Shown: piece after piece, positions 35,629 to 43,899 of the stretch
Layout: every line of letters starts with the position of its first letter
Numbering within the stretch: the first letter of the stretch is position 1
Source: Sporosarcina quadrami
Lineage (GTDB): Bacteria > Bacillota > Bacilli > Bacillales_A > Planococcaceae
NCBI RefSeq assembly: GCF_014836615.1
Contig: NZ_JACSQN010000002.1
Span: forward strand, 62,001 to 126,000
Direction of reading: 5' to 3'
Length of the DNA: 64,000 nucleotides
Translations under genes and position numbers: made by a program
The notes under the pieces: generated by a model
What the model was told of the DNA's origin: nothing
What the model saw: the letters and a program-made list of their open reading frames with translations, nothing else
The model's database searches: none

Positions 35629-36675
35629 ATGAAAATGAAAAAGCTTGGTTTGTATATAGTTGCATTAGTTTTTATCGCATTTTTATTTGTTTATCCACTT
35701 GATGCGTATGTATCCAAACCCGGTGGTGCATATGATTTAGCACCTATAGTCGAAGTTGTAGGTGGAGATAAAAATAATTTGGGTTCGTTTAGTCTCATGA
35801 CAATTTCGATCGGCAAAGCAACTCCGATATCGTATCTCATGTCAAACATTTCAAGTAAGATGAAAATTTTACCGATTAATAGAGTGCGACGTGAAGGCGA
35901 GGATGATAAAGAATATAATGTCCGTCAGAAGAAACTTATGTCTGACTCGCAATATAATGCAATTACTGTCGCCTTTGACAGAGTAGGTATTCCAGTCACT
36001 GTAGCGTATGATGGAATATTTGTTGCAAAGGTTGTTGAAGGCGGAGCTGCTGATGGAAAACTTCAGGCGGGTGATAAGATCCGCATTGTCGAAGGAAATA
36101 CTTTAAAAAAACCTGGCGAGTTTGCAGAACTTATAGCAGGTATGAACAAAGGAGATCAGATTACAGTTACAGTGGACAGAAATTCGAAACAAGTAGATGT
36201 GGACTTGACATTAAGTGAAATTCCAAAATCTGAGGGTAAAATTGGTCTTGGCGTGCAGTTCCAAGAAGATAGGGAACTAACGACAGATCCTGAAGTGAAG
36301 ATGAATACAGCAGACATCGGAGGGCCTTCAGCAGGGTTGATGTTCACGCTTGAGATTATGAATCAACTGCTCGATGAAGATTTAACAAAAGGTTATAATA
36401 TTGCAGGCACCGGAGAGATGTTACCTGATGGTACTGTCGGCCGTATCGGTGGAGCTGACTTTAAAGTAATTGCAGCAGATCGTGAAGGTGTGGAAATATT
36501 TTTCGCTCCGGATGATGAGTTGCCAGAAAGTGTTCGTAAACTCAATCCCAGTATTCGGACAAATTATGAAGAGGCTGTAGAAATGGGCAAAAAAATAGGC
36601 ACGAAAATGAAAATCGTGCCTGTTAAAACAGTAGATGATGCTTTAGCTTATTTAAAGGAATTGGAAGAGAAGTGA
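35629..36675 (+). CDS. sepM: SepM family PDZ-Lon protease (YlbL)
   Basis: A 348-residue membrane-anchored serine protease. An N-terminal helix (about 7-23) precedes a PDZ domain (about 120-200, with GIFVAKVVEGGAADGKLQAG) and a Lon-type proteolytic domain with the Ser in GGPSAGL and the Lys in GGADFKVIAA. CGGAGG precedes the ATG. In streptococci SepM trims a competence peptide; in Bacillus YlbL has been linked to removing a DNA-damage division inhibitor. Its last 28 bases overlap the end of the convergent ylbM. Confidence 0.93.
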   Translation: MKMKKLGLYIVALVFIAFLFVYPLDAYVSKPGGAYDLAPIVEVVGGDKNNLGSFSLMTISIGKATPISYLMSNISSKMKILPINRVRREGEDDKEYNVRQKKLMSDSQYNAITVAFDRVGIPVTVAYDGIFVAKVVEGGAADGKLQAGDKIRIVEGNTLKKPGEFAELIAGMNKGDQITVTVDRNSKQVDVDLTLSEIPKSEGKIGLGVQFQEDRELTTDPEVKMNTADIGGPSAGLMFTLEIMNQLLDEDLTKGYNIAGTGEMLPDGTVGRIGGADFKVIAADREGVEIFFAPDDELPESVRKLNPSIRTNYEEAVEMGKKIGTKMKIVPVKTVDDALAYLKELEEK

Positions 36676-37868
36676 TTTTCTATTATTGGTGCTAATGAAT
36701 AGTCCTGACTTGTAGGAAGTCCGGTTCCTAATGCGTAAATATCAGAAGCATGGATATCCATTGCTAACGCTGGATCTAGAAGAGAGGCTGCTTTGCTAAC
36801 TAATGGCAAACGCAGGCTTTTTTTCTTTTCGTTTAAATAAGCTCGTCCATTCACCGTCATGCCAAGCAAACGCAAGTAAGAGGGTGTTTGCATCATTGAC
36901 CGCTTATTATACGTAAAACCTGTTAGAATGTGTGTGAGCATACGTTGTATACGTGTCCATGTATAACGTTTTGATTTTACAGCTTGCATGAATGGTTGAA
37001 AAGTTGAATGTTTCTTCGCTGCACGATAAATTAAGTTCTCAATGCCCTCCGTAATGTCAGCGATATGAGTTAAATGTTCAGGACCGTCACGTAAAATAAT
37101 CAAACGTAAGTAAGGATAAAAAACTTCCCATTGACCAAAACGTAACCCGTCTTGTTGCCATTTAACGAGCAACTCACGAGTCATAGTAGGGACAAAATCG
37201 TTTGTTTGATCAAGACTCGATGAAGAAAAGTAAGAGTTCCTTATTCCTGTCGCACTTGCAATCTCCCCGAGTTCAAGTGTTTCTTTATGATAGTCTGCGC
37301 CTAGTCGTTGGATAGTGACAGGTTTCATAGTTGAACCGATGAATTTGGCAGCTTGCATGTAGTGGAAGCCTAGAATGTTATTTGGCTTAGATAGATCGGC
37401 GGCACCGTTGCCTGTTTCGTTAAGTGTCATATACGCTTTGTTCAATGCCATCGGGTAACTAAGGCCATCTTGGACAGCGAGTTTGACCTCATGCTCGTAT
37501 GTATCCTTAGAATGGTCGATGAGCTCAAGGCTTTGTTTAAACATATTTAAATCCCCGTCTTCGCTTCCGAAGCAGTAGGTGGAACAGCCGGCTGCTTCCA
37601 ATAAGCGGATTGCTCCTTCAGCGAATACCGGCGCATGACCGGTGGCGAAGCTGTAGGGCAATTCAAACACAATATCGATTCCTGCAGCTAAAGCCATCTT
37701 CGTTCGTGCCCATTTATCAACAAAAGCCGGTTCTCCTCTTTGCAAAAAGTTTCCACTCATTACGGCGACTACTAGTTGAGCGCCTGTCGCCTTTTTTGCT
37801 TGTTGCGCATGGTAGACATGACCGTTGTGCAAAGGATTATATTCGACTACAATGCCTGTCGCTTCCAT
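36648..37868 (-). CDS. tmcAL: tRNA(Met) cytidine acetate ligase TmcAL (YlbM)
   Basis: A 406-residue protein of the YlbM family, which activates acetate and acetylates the wobble cytidine of elongator tRNA(Met). The N terminus GIVVEYNPLHNGH carries the HxGH nucleotidylyltransferase motif, followed by AVMSGNFLQRGEPA. The ATG at 37868 has GAAGGAGTGAG upstream; the longer frame from 38009 would run through the ylbN promoter and is rejected. It is convergent and overlapping with sepM, and divergent from ylbN. Confidence 0.93.
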   Translation of the reverse strand: MEATGIVVEYNPLHNGHVYHAQQAKKATGAQLVVAVMSGNFLQRGEPAFVDKWARTKMALAAGIDIVFELPYSFATGHAPVFAEGAIRLLEAAGCSTYCFGSEDGDLNMFKQSLELIDHSKDTYEHEVKLAVQDGLSYPMALNKAYMTLNETGNGAADLSKPNNILGFHYMQAAKFIGSTMKPVTIQRLGADYHKETLELGEIASATGIRNSYFSSSSLDQTNDFVPTMTRELLVKWQQDGLRFGQWEVFYPYLRLIILRDGPEHLTHIADITEGIENLIYRAAKKHSTFQPFMQAVKSKRYTWTRIQRMLTHILTGFTYNKRSMMQTPSYLRLLGMTVNGRAYLNEKKKSLRLPLVSKAASLLDPALAMDIHASDIYALGTGLPTSQDYSLAPIIENHFSSNSFK

Positions 37869-37899
37869 TCTGCTCACTCCTTCGATATAATCTATTTGC

Positions 37900-37928
37900 A
37901 TTATACTTTGATGCGTTTTAGGTGACAA
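37900..37928 (-). promoter_or_regulatory. sigma-A promoter of tmcAL (minus strand)
   Basis: On the minus strand TTGTCA (37928-37923), a 17-base spacer and a perfect TATAAT (37905-37900), 31 bases before the start codon. Confidence 0.78.
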
Positions 37929-37937
37929 GAAAATATC

Positions 37938-37966
37938 TTGACATCCCTTTTTATCCATTATATAAT
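37938..37966 (+). promoter_or_regulatory. consensus sigma-A promoter of ylbN-rpmF
   Basis: Perfect TTGACA (37938-37943), a 17-base spacer and perfect TATAAT (37961-37966). Transcription would start about 20 bases before the ylbN GTG. Confidence 0.9.
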
Positions 37967-37995
37967 CAACAGTGTTGTCTTGAGGTGATATTGAC

Positions 37996-38529
37996 GTGAA
38001 ATGGTCCATTCATCAACTACAGAAATACAGGCAAGGTGCTATGCCGCTTGACGAAGCGGTCAACCTTGACTCCGTTAAAGAACGGAATCCGGAAATCCGG
38101 GATATCAAGCCTGTCCACGTAACGGGTAGCTGTGTAATCGGTTCGAAAAAATTGACTTGTCATTTTCATCTTGAAGGTGTGATGACGTTACCATGTTCCC
38201 GAACTTGGGAAGATGTGGAACTCCCATTTTCAATTGAAACGGACGAGCAATTCAGTTGGGACGAAACCACCCTTGCTTCAGATGATAACATTCACCCGGT
38301 CATCGGGGAAGTTGTTGATCCTACCCCAGTTTTCGAAGAATTAATTCTTCTTGAAGTGCCTTTACAGATTTTCAGCGAAAATGCAGATGAGATGAAAAGC
38401 GCAGAGGGGAAAGGTTGGTCGTATACGACTGATGAAGAATACGAGGCACTGCAACACGAAGAAAAAGAAAAGAAAGTTGACCCGAGATTAGCTGGGTTAG
38501 CCGGATTTTTTGATTCTGACAAGAAATAG
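37996..38529 (+). CDS. ylbN: YceD/DUF177 family protein (YlbN), rRNA accumulation factor
   Basis: A 177-residue acidic protein of the YceD/DUF177 family, which is linked to 23S rRNA accumulation and is usually encoded with rpmF. The TCHFHLEGVMTLPCSRT segment holds the paired Cys typical of the family. The start is GTG 37996 with TGAGGTG upstream. rpmF begins 22 bases after its stop. Confidence 0.9.
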   Translation: MKWSIHQLQKYRQGAMPLDEAVNLDSVKERNPEIRDIKPVHVTGSCVIGSKKLTCHFHLEGVMTLPCSRTWEDVELPFSIETDEQFSWDETTLASDDNIHPVIGEVVDPTPVFEELILLEVPLQIFSENADEMKSAEGKGWSYTTDEEYEALQHEEKEKKVDPRLAGLAGFFDSDKK

Positions 38530-38551
38530 GCGATTATAAGGAGGTGCCCAA

Positions 38552-38725
38552 ATGGCAGTACCAAAAAGAAGAACTTCTAAAACAGCTAAAAGACTTCGTC
38601 GTACACATTACAAGTTACAAGTTCCAGGCATGACAACTTGTGATAATTGTGGCGAAATTAAATTGGCACACCGCATTTGCAAATCTTGCGGTCATTACAA
38701 AGGAAAAGACGTAGTAGGAGAATAA
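38552..38725 (+). CDS. rpmF: ribosomal protein L32
   Basis: A 57-residue basic protein starting [17 protein letters not shown] with the zinc ribbon TTCDNCG and [10 protein letters not shown] (four Cys). It is the zinc-containing (C+) form of L32. ATAAGGAGG lies ahead of the ATG. It forms an operon with ylbN and ends in a terminator. Confidence 0.97.
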   Translation: MAVPKRRTSKTAKRLRRTHYKLQVPGMTTCDNCGEIKLAHRICKSCGHYKGKDVVGE

Positions 38726-38742
38726 TTCAGGTTCACCTACTC

Positions 38743-38779
38743 AAAAACCACCGCGAGGCCATGGCTCCGGTGGTTTTTC
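38743..38779 (+). terminator. intrinsic terminator after rpmF
   Basis: AAAAACCACCG (38743-38753) pairs with CGGTGGTTTTT with an inner GAG/CTC pairing, followed by T. Confidence 0.9.
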
Positions 38780-38843
38780 TATATCCAATTATAAATTCTA
38801 GTTCTTGATTTAGATCCGTAATTTCCAACTGGGAGGTATCATC

Positions 38844-39623
38844 TTGTCCTATAAAATTGAATTTAATGATAACATCGCTACATTCACAATTAATCGTCCT
38901 GCAATGAGAAATGCCATCAACACTGAAGTGATGGATGGATTAGCAAGTTTTTTAGCACAACTTGAAGAAAATGAAAAAATCGCTTTTGCTGTCATTACAG
39001 GAAGTGGCGACCGTGCATTTTGCTCTGGTGGTGATTTGACTGAATTTCATGGATACCATACGGCTGATGAGGCGTTTCCAATGTTAAGTAAAATGGCTGG
39101 CCTATTATATAGACTATCCACATTGCCTATGCCTGTTATAGCTCTTGTCAATGGAGCAGCAGTAGGGGGTGGCTGTGAAATCGCTTCAGCGTGTGATTAC
39201 AGAGTCGTAATGTCTACAGCGAAGGCTGGATTCATCCAAGGTACTCTCGCCATTACAAGTGGATGGGGAGGCGCTACGCAACTGTTTGAGAAATTGAGTC
39301 GGCATGATCATACGTTAAAATTATTGTCAGAAGCTAAAATACATACTGCTCAGCAACTAAAAGAACTTGGATGGGCAACGGAAGTTATTGAAGGAGACGC
39401 TCAAGTGGGGCTTGATTGTTTTATAGATCGCATGAAATCTATTCATCCAAATGTTCATAGGTCATATAAAAGAGTAGCCACTGCAAATTGGGTGAATAAC
39501 AATGTTCGTGAACGAATGGTTGAAGAAGCGAGGCAATGTTCTTTGCTATGGGAAAGTGAAGCGCACCACCAAGCTGTAGCTGAATTTCTGAATAAAAAAA
39601 CAAGAAATTCCTATAAAAGATAG
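38844..39623 (+). CDS. enoyl-CoA hydratase/isomerase (crotonase) family protein
   Basis: A 259-residue crotonase-fold enzyme. The oxyanion-hole segments are AFCSGGDLTEF and NGAAVGGGCEIASACDYR. In the region where classical hydratases have the second catalytic Glu (PExxxGL), this protein reads IQGTLAITSGWGG, so an ordinary hydratase mechanism is doubtful. The operon context resembles B. subtilis yngF (methylglutaconyl-CoA hydratase). The start is TTG 38844 after GGGAGG. A role in branched-chain acyl-CoA breakdown is inferred. Confidence 0.85.
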   Translation: MSYKIEFNDNIATFTINRPAMRNAINTEVMDGLASFLAQLEENEKIAFAVITGSGDRAFCSGGDLTEFHGYHTADEAFPMLSKMAGLLYRLSTLPMPVIALVNGAAVGGGCEIASACDYRVVMSTAKAGFIQGTLAITSGWGGATQLFEKLSRHDHTLKLLSEAKIHTAQQLKELGWATEVIEGDAQVGLDCFIDRMKSIHPNVHRSYKRVATANWVNNNVRERMVEEARQCSLLWESEAHHQAVAEFLNKKTRNSYKR

Positions 39624-39637
39624 CGATATGTAGGTTT

Positions 39638-39652
39638 TTGAAACCGATCACA
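39638..39652 (+). promoter_or_regulatory. catabolite-responsive element (cre) 1
   Basis: TTGAAACCGATCACA fits every fixed position of the CcpA consensus WTGNAANCGNWNNCW. It lies 15 bases after the crotonase stop and upstream of the biotin carboxylase promoter. Confidence 0.65.
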
Positions 39653-39686
39653 TTACCCAATAAATTCAATGAAATTCGACAAATAG

Positions 39687-39701
39687 TTGAAAACGGTTTC
39701 A
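39687..39701 (+). promoter_or_regulatory. catabolite-responsive element (cre) 2, overlapping the -35
   Basis: TTGAAAACGGTTTCA matches WTGNAANCGNWNNCW fully and is nearly palindromic. It covers the -35 hexamer of the promoter at 39687-39714, so CcpA binding should block initiation. Confidence 0.8.
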
Positions 39702-39714
39702 TTCATCGTATAAA
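39687..39714 (+). promoter_or_regulatory. sigma-A promoter of the biotin carboxylase operon
   Basis: TTGAAA (39687-39692), a 16-base spacer and TATAAA (39709-39714), 46 bases before the first gene. Confidence 0.65.
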
Positions 39715-39760
39715 CTGTATAAGTGGAGAAATTCAATTCAAGCAACTTGGGGGTAACTAT

Positions 39761-41116
39761 ATGAAAAAAATCCTTATCGCGAATCGTGGGGAAATCGCGC
39801 TTAGAATTATACGAACGTGTAAAAAAATGAACGTTCAAACTGTTGCGGTCTACTCAGAAGCTGATGAACAAATGCCATTTGTCAAAGCGGCGGATGCATC
39901 ATTTCTGCTAGGGCCAGGTCCTGTTCAGCAATCCTATTTAAAGGCAGATGACATCATTGACATCGCACTGCGCGAAAATGTCGATGCTATCCATCCTGGG
40001 TACGGTTTATTGTCCGAAAATGCATCATTTGCTCGCAAAATTGAAGATGCAGGTCTACTATTCATTGGACCTGATGCGGACACGATTGAATTGATGGGTG
40101 ATAAAATTGCTTCGCGTTTGAAAATGAAAGATGCAGGTGTTCCTGTAGTACCTGGAACAGATGAAGGTATCGCAACTCTTGAAGAAGCGATTGAAGCGGC
40201 AGTAGGAATTGGCTATCCAATTATGCTGAAAGCGAGTGCGGGCGGTGGAGGCATCGGTATGATTCGGTGTGAAAATGAGCAAGCGCTCAGTCAACATTAC
40301 CAATCCGTCAAAACAAGAGCAAAAGCGTATTTCGGCAGTGACGTTGTTTTCTTGGAAAAATTCATAGAGCAAGCGCGTCATGTAGAGGTCCAAGTTTTTG
40401 GAGATACAAAAGGGAATGTAGTCCATCTCTTTGAACGGAATTGCTCTGTACAGAGAAGGAATCAGAAAGTGATTGAAGAATCACCTTCTCCTTGCTTATC
40501 GAAAGATGTGAAAGATCGTTTGCACGCTGCTGCAGTAGCAGCGGCGAAAGCAGTTAATTACCGTAATGCGGGTACAGTGGAGTTCATTTTAGGTGACAAT
40601 GATGAATTCTATTTCCTTGAGATGAACACCCGTCTGCAAGTGGAACATCCGGTCACGGAAGAAGTGACAGGATTCGATCTCGTGCAGTGGCAAATCGATG
40701 TTGCGCGTGGGTCTGAATTGCCGATTATAGAGCAGTCGGAGATCCGTTCAACTGGTCACGCTATCGAATATCGCATTTATGCGGAAGATCCGAAGACATT
40801 CATGCCTTCACCCGGCAAGATTGCCAAGTTGTATTTTGAGGAAATAGACGGAGTGCGTGTTGACAGAGGATATGACGAGGGTGGGAGTGTAACGCCGTTT
40901 TATGATCCGATGATTGCGAAAGTGATTGTTCACGGTGCTCATCGTCAAGAAGTAATAGAAAAGTCGAAGGGATTTTTTGAAGCGTTTAAAATTGACGGGT
41001 TAAAAACGAATATACCACTCTTTCAAAAATTCATAGGTTCATCTGAATTTATTGATGGAGATTATAATACGGGTGTATTGCCAAAATGGCTGGAAAAACA
41101 AAAGGAGGAAATGTAA
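39761..41116 (+). CDS. acyl-CoA carboxylase biotin carboxylase subunit (AccC-like)
   Basis: A 451-residue ATP-grasp biotin carboxylase starting KKILIANRGEIALRI, with the glycine loop KASAGGGGIGM and the catalytic FLEMNTRLQVEHPVTE. It carboxylates the biotin of the small carrier encoded directly downstream. Only 5 bases separate AAAGGAGG inside its end from the next gene's ATG, and the two genes abut. It resembles B. subtilis YngHA more than the housekeeping AccC because of the following genes. ATG 39761 follows TTGGGGGT. Confidence 0.9.
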   Translation: MKKILIANRGEIALRIIRTCKKMNVQTVAVYSEADEQMPFVKAADASFLLGPGPVQQSYLKADDIIDIALRENVDAIHPGYGLLSENASFARKIEDAGLLFIGPDADTIELMGDKIASRLKMKDAGVPVVPGTDEGIATLEEAIEAAVGIGYPIMLKASAGGGGIGMIRCENEQALSQHYQSVKTRAKAYFGSDVVFLEKFIEQARHVEVQVFGDTKGNVVHLFERNCSVQRRNQKVIEESPSPCLSKDVKDRLHAAAVAAAKAVNYRNAGTVEFILGDNDEFYFLEMNTRLQVEHPVTEEVTGFDLVQWQIDVARGSELPIIEQSEIRSTGHAIEYRIYAEDPKTFMPSPGKIAKLYFEEIDGVRVDRGYDEGGSVTPFYDPMIAKVIVHGAHRQEVIEKSKGFFEAFKIDGLKTNIPLFQKFIGSSEFIDGDYNTGVLPKWLEKQKEEM

Positions 41117-41332
41117 ATGACACAATTAAAAGCAGCAATGGCTGGAACAGTATTCACGGTAAATGTAACTGAAGGTGAAGAAGTGCAGGCAGGACAAGTC
41201 GTTATCGTTTTGGAATCTATGAAAATGGAAATCCCGGTAGAAACGGATGTTGCGGGTAAAGTTGCTTCCATAAATGTGCAAGTTGGAGATTTTGTAAATG
41301 AAGATGACGTCCTTGCGGTAATCGAAGCGTAA
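41117..41332 (+). CDS. biotin carrier (biotin/lipoyl attachment) protein
   Basis: A 71-residue single-domain carrier with ESMKMEI; the biotinylated Lys is K36. The size and order match the YngHB-type biotin/lipoyl attachment protein. It starts directly after the stop of the biotin carboxylase gene and shuttles carboxyl groups to the carboxyltransferase downstream. Confidence 0.92.
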   Translation: MTQLKAAMAGTVFTVNVTEGEEVQAGQVVIVLESMKMEIPVETDVAGKVASINVQVGDFVNEDDVLAVIEA

Positions 41333-41382
41333 ACCAGATTCAATAGCAAATCACTGTATAGTTGAACGGAAGGGGTATGACG

Positions 41383-42933
41383 ATGACGAAACAAACTGAA
41401 CTGACAGGTTACAATGAAAAGCTTGCGGCTAGAATTGAAGAAGTGATGGCTGGGGGTCAGCCTAAGTATCATGAAAAGTTAAAAGAACAGAATAAGTTGT
41501 TTGTTCGGGAACGTCTCGGTCTATTATTCGATGATGGTGAGTATTTGGAAGATGGGCGTTTTGCAAACTGTGAAGCGAGCGATTTGCCGGCAGATGGTGT
41601 TGTGACTGCTATGGGGAAAGTGAATGGCCAAACTGTCTGTGTAATGGCGAATGATTCGACTGTAAAAGCAGGTTCTTGGGGATCGAGAACAGTCGAAAAA
41701 ATCATTCGGATTCAGGAAATTGCTGAAAAAAATAAAGTTCCGATGTTATATTTAGTCGATTCAGCAGGTGCTCGAATTACAGACCAGCTTGATATGTTCC
41801 CAAATCGCAGGGGTGCGGGTAAAATATTCCACAATCAGGTGAGGTTGTCGGGATTCATCCCTCAAATCTGTCTGTTGTTCGGGCCGTCTGCAGCAGGTGG
41901 TGCATACATTCCTGCATTCTGTGATATTGTCATCATGGTTGAAGGTAATGCGTCAATGTATTTGGGATCACCGCGAATGGCTGAAAAAGTGATCGGTGAA
42001 AAAGTGACGCTTGAAGAAATGGGCGGAGCGAAGATGCACTGTTCGGTGAGCGGCTGTGGAGATGTGCTCGTTGCAAACGAAGAAGAAGCAATTAGAGAAG
42101 CGCGTCGGTACTTAGAATTCTTCCCCGCAAACTTCACTGAAAAACCTGGAATAAAGGAGTCGGTTGAAGCGAAAGCTGGTCGCACTCTGGAAGAAATCAT
42201 TCCTGAAAATCAGAATGCACCATTCGATATGTATGAGGCAATTGACGCACTTGTGGATGAAGGAAGTTTCTTTGACGTGAAGAAACTATTCGCACCTGAA
42301 CTTATTACGGGTCTTGCCCGTATTGAAGGACGGCCAGTTGGAATCGTTGCAAATCAGCCAAAAGTGAAAGGTGGAGTGCTTTTCATCGATTCAGCTGACA
42401 AGGCGGCTAAATTCATTAATCTATGTGATGCGTTCTCTATTCCGTTACTATTCTTGGCGGATGTGCCAGGCTTCATGATTGGTACGAAAGTGGAACGCGA
42501 TGGAATAATCCGACACGGTGCGAAACTGATCATGGCGATGAGCTCGGCAACAGTTCCGAAAATTTCTGTAGTCGTGCGCAAAGCGTATGGTGCGGGTTTA
42601 TATGCAATGGCGGGTCCTGCATTTGAACCTGACGTCTGCATCGCTTTACCGACGGCGCAAATCGCTGTAATGGGACCTGAAGCGGCTGTTAATGCGGTCT
42701 ATTCGAATAAAATCGAAGCGATTGAAGATCCGAAAGAGAAAATTGCTTTCGTTCAGGAGAAACATAAAGAATATAAAGAGGAAATCGATATTTATAAGAT
42801 GGCATCAGAATTGATAATCGATGAAATTATCGCTCCTTCTGATTTGCGAAAAGTACTTGCAAGTAGATTTATAATGTATTCAACAAAAGATTTACCGATG
42901 CCACCTAAAAAACATTCCGTTTATCCTGTATAA
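41383..42933 (+). CDS. acyl-CoA carboxylase carboxyltransferase subunit (YngE-like)
   Basis: A 516-residue carboxyltransferase with both crotonase-like halves in one chain. Landmarks are YLVDSAGARITDQLDMFP, GPSAAGGAYIPAFCD, YLGSPRMAEKVIGE and, in the second half, FLADVPGFMIG and RKAYGAGLYAMAGPAF. It transfers CO2 from biotin to an acyl-CoA; by context and similarity this is methylcrotonyl-CoA or a related branched substrate, though propionyl-CoA cannot be ruled out. ATG 41383 has GGAAGGGG eight bases upstream; the TTG at 41362 precedes that site. Confidence 0.9.
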   Translation: MTKQTELTGYNEKLAARIEEVMAGGQPKYHEKLKEQNKLFVRERLGLLFDDGEYLEDGRFANCEASDLPADGVVTAMGKVNGQTVCVMANDSTVKAGSWGSRTVEKIIRIQEIAEKNKVPMLYLVDSAGARITDQLDMFPNRRGAGKIFHNQVRLSGFIPQICLLFGPSAAGGAYIPAFCDIVIMVEGNASMYLGSPRMAEKVIGEKVTLEEMGGAKMHCSVSGCGDVLVANEEEAIREARRYLEFFPANFTEKPGIKESVEAKAGRTLEEIIPENQNAPFDMYEAIDALVDEGSFFDVKKLFAPELITGLARIEGRPVGIVANQPKVKGGVLFIDSADKAAKFINLCDAFSIPLLFLADVPGFMIGTKVERDGIIRHGAKLIMAMSSATVPKISVVVRKAYGAGLYAMAGPAFEPDVCIALPTAQIAVMGPEAAVNAVYSNKIEAIEDPKEKIAFVQEKHKEYKEEIDIYKMASELIIDEIIAPSDLRKVLASRFIMYSTKDLPMPPKKHSVYPV

Positions 42934-42950
42934 TTGAATAAATGATTATG

Positions 42951-42983
42951 AAGGGCGCCTTATGAATGAGGGCGCCCTTTTGA
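42951..42983 (+). terminator. intrinsic terminator of the acyl-CoA carboxylase operon
   Basis: AAGGGCGCC (42951-42959) pairs with GGCGCCCTT (42971-42979), then TT. It ends just before the panE ribosome site. Confidence 0.82.
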
Positions 42984-42999
42984 GAAGGAGGAAACGGCG

Positions 43000-43890
43000 A
43001 TGGAAGTAGTGATCGCAGGAGCTGGTTCTATCGGTCTGTTAATTGGTTCATATCTTGCTGAAAGCGGTTGGAAAGTTACATATTTCGTAAGAAGGCCAGA
43101 ACAGGCAGAGCTTATACGACAACAAGGCATACGAAGAATCAATGGACATGACTCAACGATTATCGGTGAAATAGGCGCTGAAACAGATATACGAAATTTG
43201 TCTAAGGAAGTTCTGTGGATTATTGCTGTAAAATCAGGAGGTGTCACTTCGCTTGTCCAGACTTTAATAGATGAAGACATGGAAAGTCCGATTCTTTTTG
43301 TGCAAAATGGCTTTTCGCATTTTGAAATGGTGAGCGATACTACTTTGCCGGTTCTGTTTTTTGCAACTATAGAGCATGGAGCAACGAGGATCGATGATAG
43401 GACGGTTTCCCATAATGGCATTGGAATGATGAAAATCGCTCCATATCGTGGAAATGCTGGAGCGCTTGTCTTGATGAAACAAAGTGCGTCGAGTTCGTTT
43501 CCTATTGAAGTTGTAAAAGATGCAAAAAGTATTCTTTTTCGTAAAGTATTAATAAATTGCATGATTAATCCATTGACAGCCATTCTTCAAATACGGAATG
43601 GAGAATTGTTGGAAAATACGTATGCAAAAAAACTATTTTATGAATTATACGAAGAAATAATGAATGTTTTCCCAGAGATGAGAAGCGATTTACCGATATC
43701 TGCTGTCGAAGAAGTCTGCTTTAAGACGCGTAACAACGAATCCTCTATGTTGAAAGACCGTCTACTTGGTAAGCCAATGGAAATTGACACGATTGTCACT
43801 GCATTACTCCGGATGGCTGATGAACGAGGGAAAAACATGCCGTTAATGAAGATATTGGAAAACGTGCTTCGCGCTATGAATAGGAGTTGA
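43000..43890 (+). CDS. panE: 2-dehydropantoate 2-reductase
   Basis: A 296-residue NADPH-dependent reductase of pantothenate synthesis (ketopantoate to pantoate). It has the N-terminal Rossmann motif GAGSIGLLIGSYLAE and the C-terminal helical ketopantoate reductase domain, with KVLINCMINPLTAILQ carrying the catalytic Lys/Asn region. AGAAGGAGG precedes the ATG. It corresponds to ylbQ, next to the bshC region as in Bacillus. Confidence 0.9.
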   Translation: MEVVIAGAGSIGLLIGSYLAESGWKVTYFVRRPEQAELIRQQGIRRINGHDSTIIGEIGAETDIRNLSKEVLWIIAVKSGGVTSLVQTLIDEDMESPILFVQNGFSHFEMVSDTTLPVLFFATIEHGATRIDDRTVSHNGIGMMKIAPYRGNAGALVLMKQSASSSFPIEVVKDAKSILFRKVLINCMINPLTAILQIRNGELLENTYAKKLFYELYEEIMNVFPEMRSDLPISAVEEVCFKTRNNESSMLKDRLLGKPMEIDTIVTALLRMADERGKNMPLMKILENVLRAMNRS

Positions 43891-43899
43891 TTTGTAATT

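Noticed and set aside
37869-38009. N-terminal extension of tmcAL to 38009
   Set aside because: It would cover two consensus promoters and the ylbN start; the family N terminus begins at 37868 with a good ribosome site.
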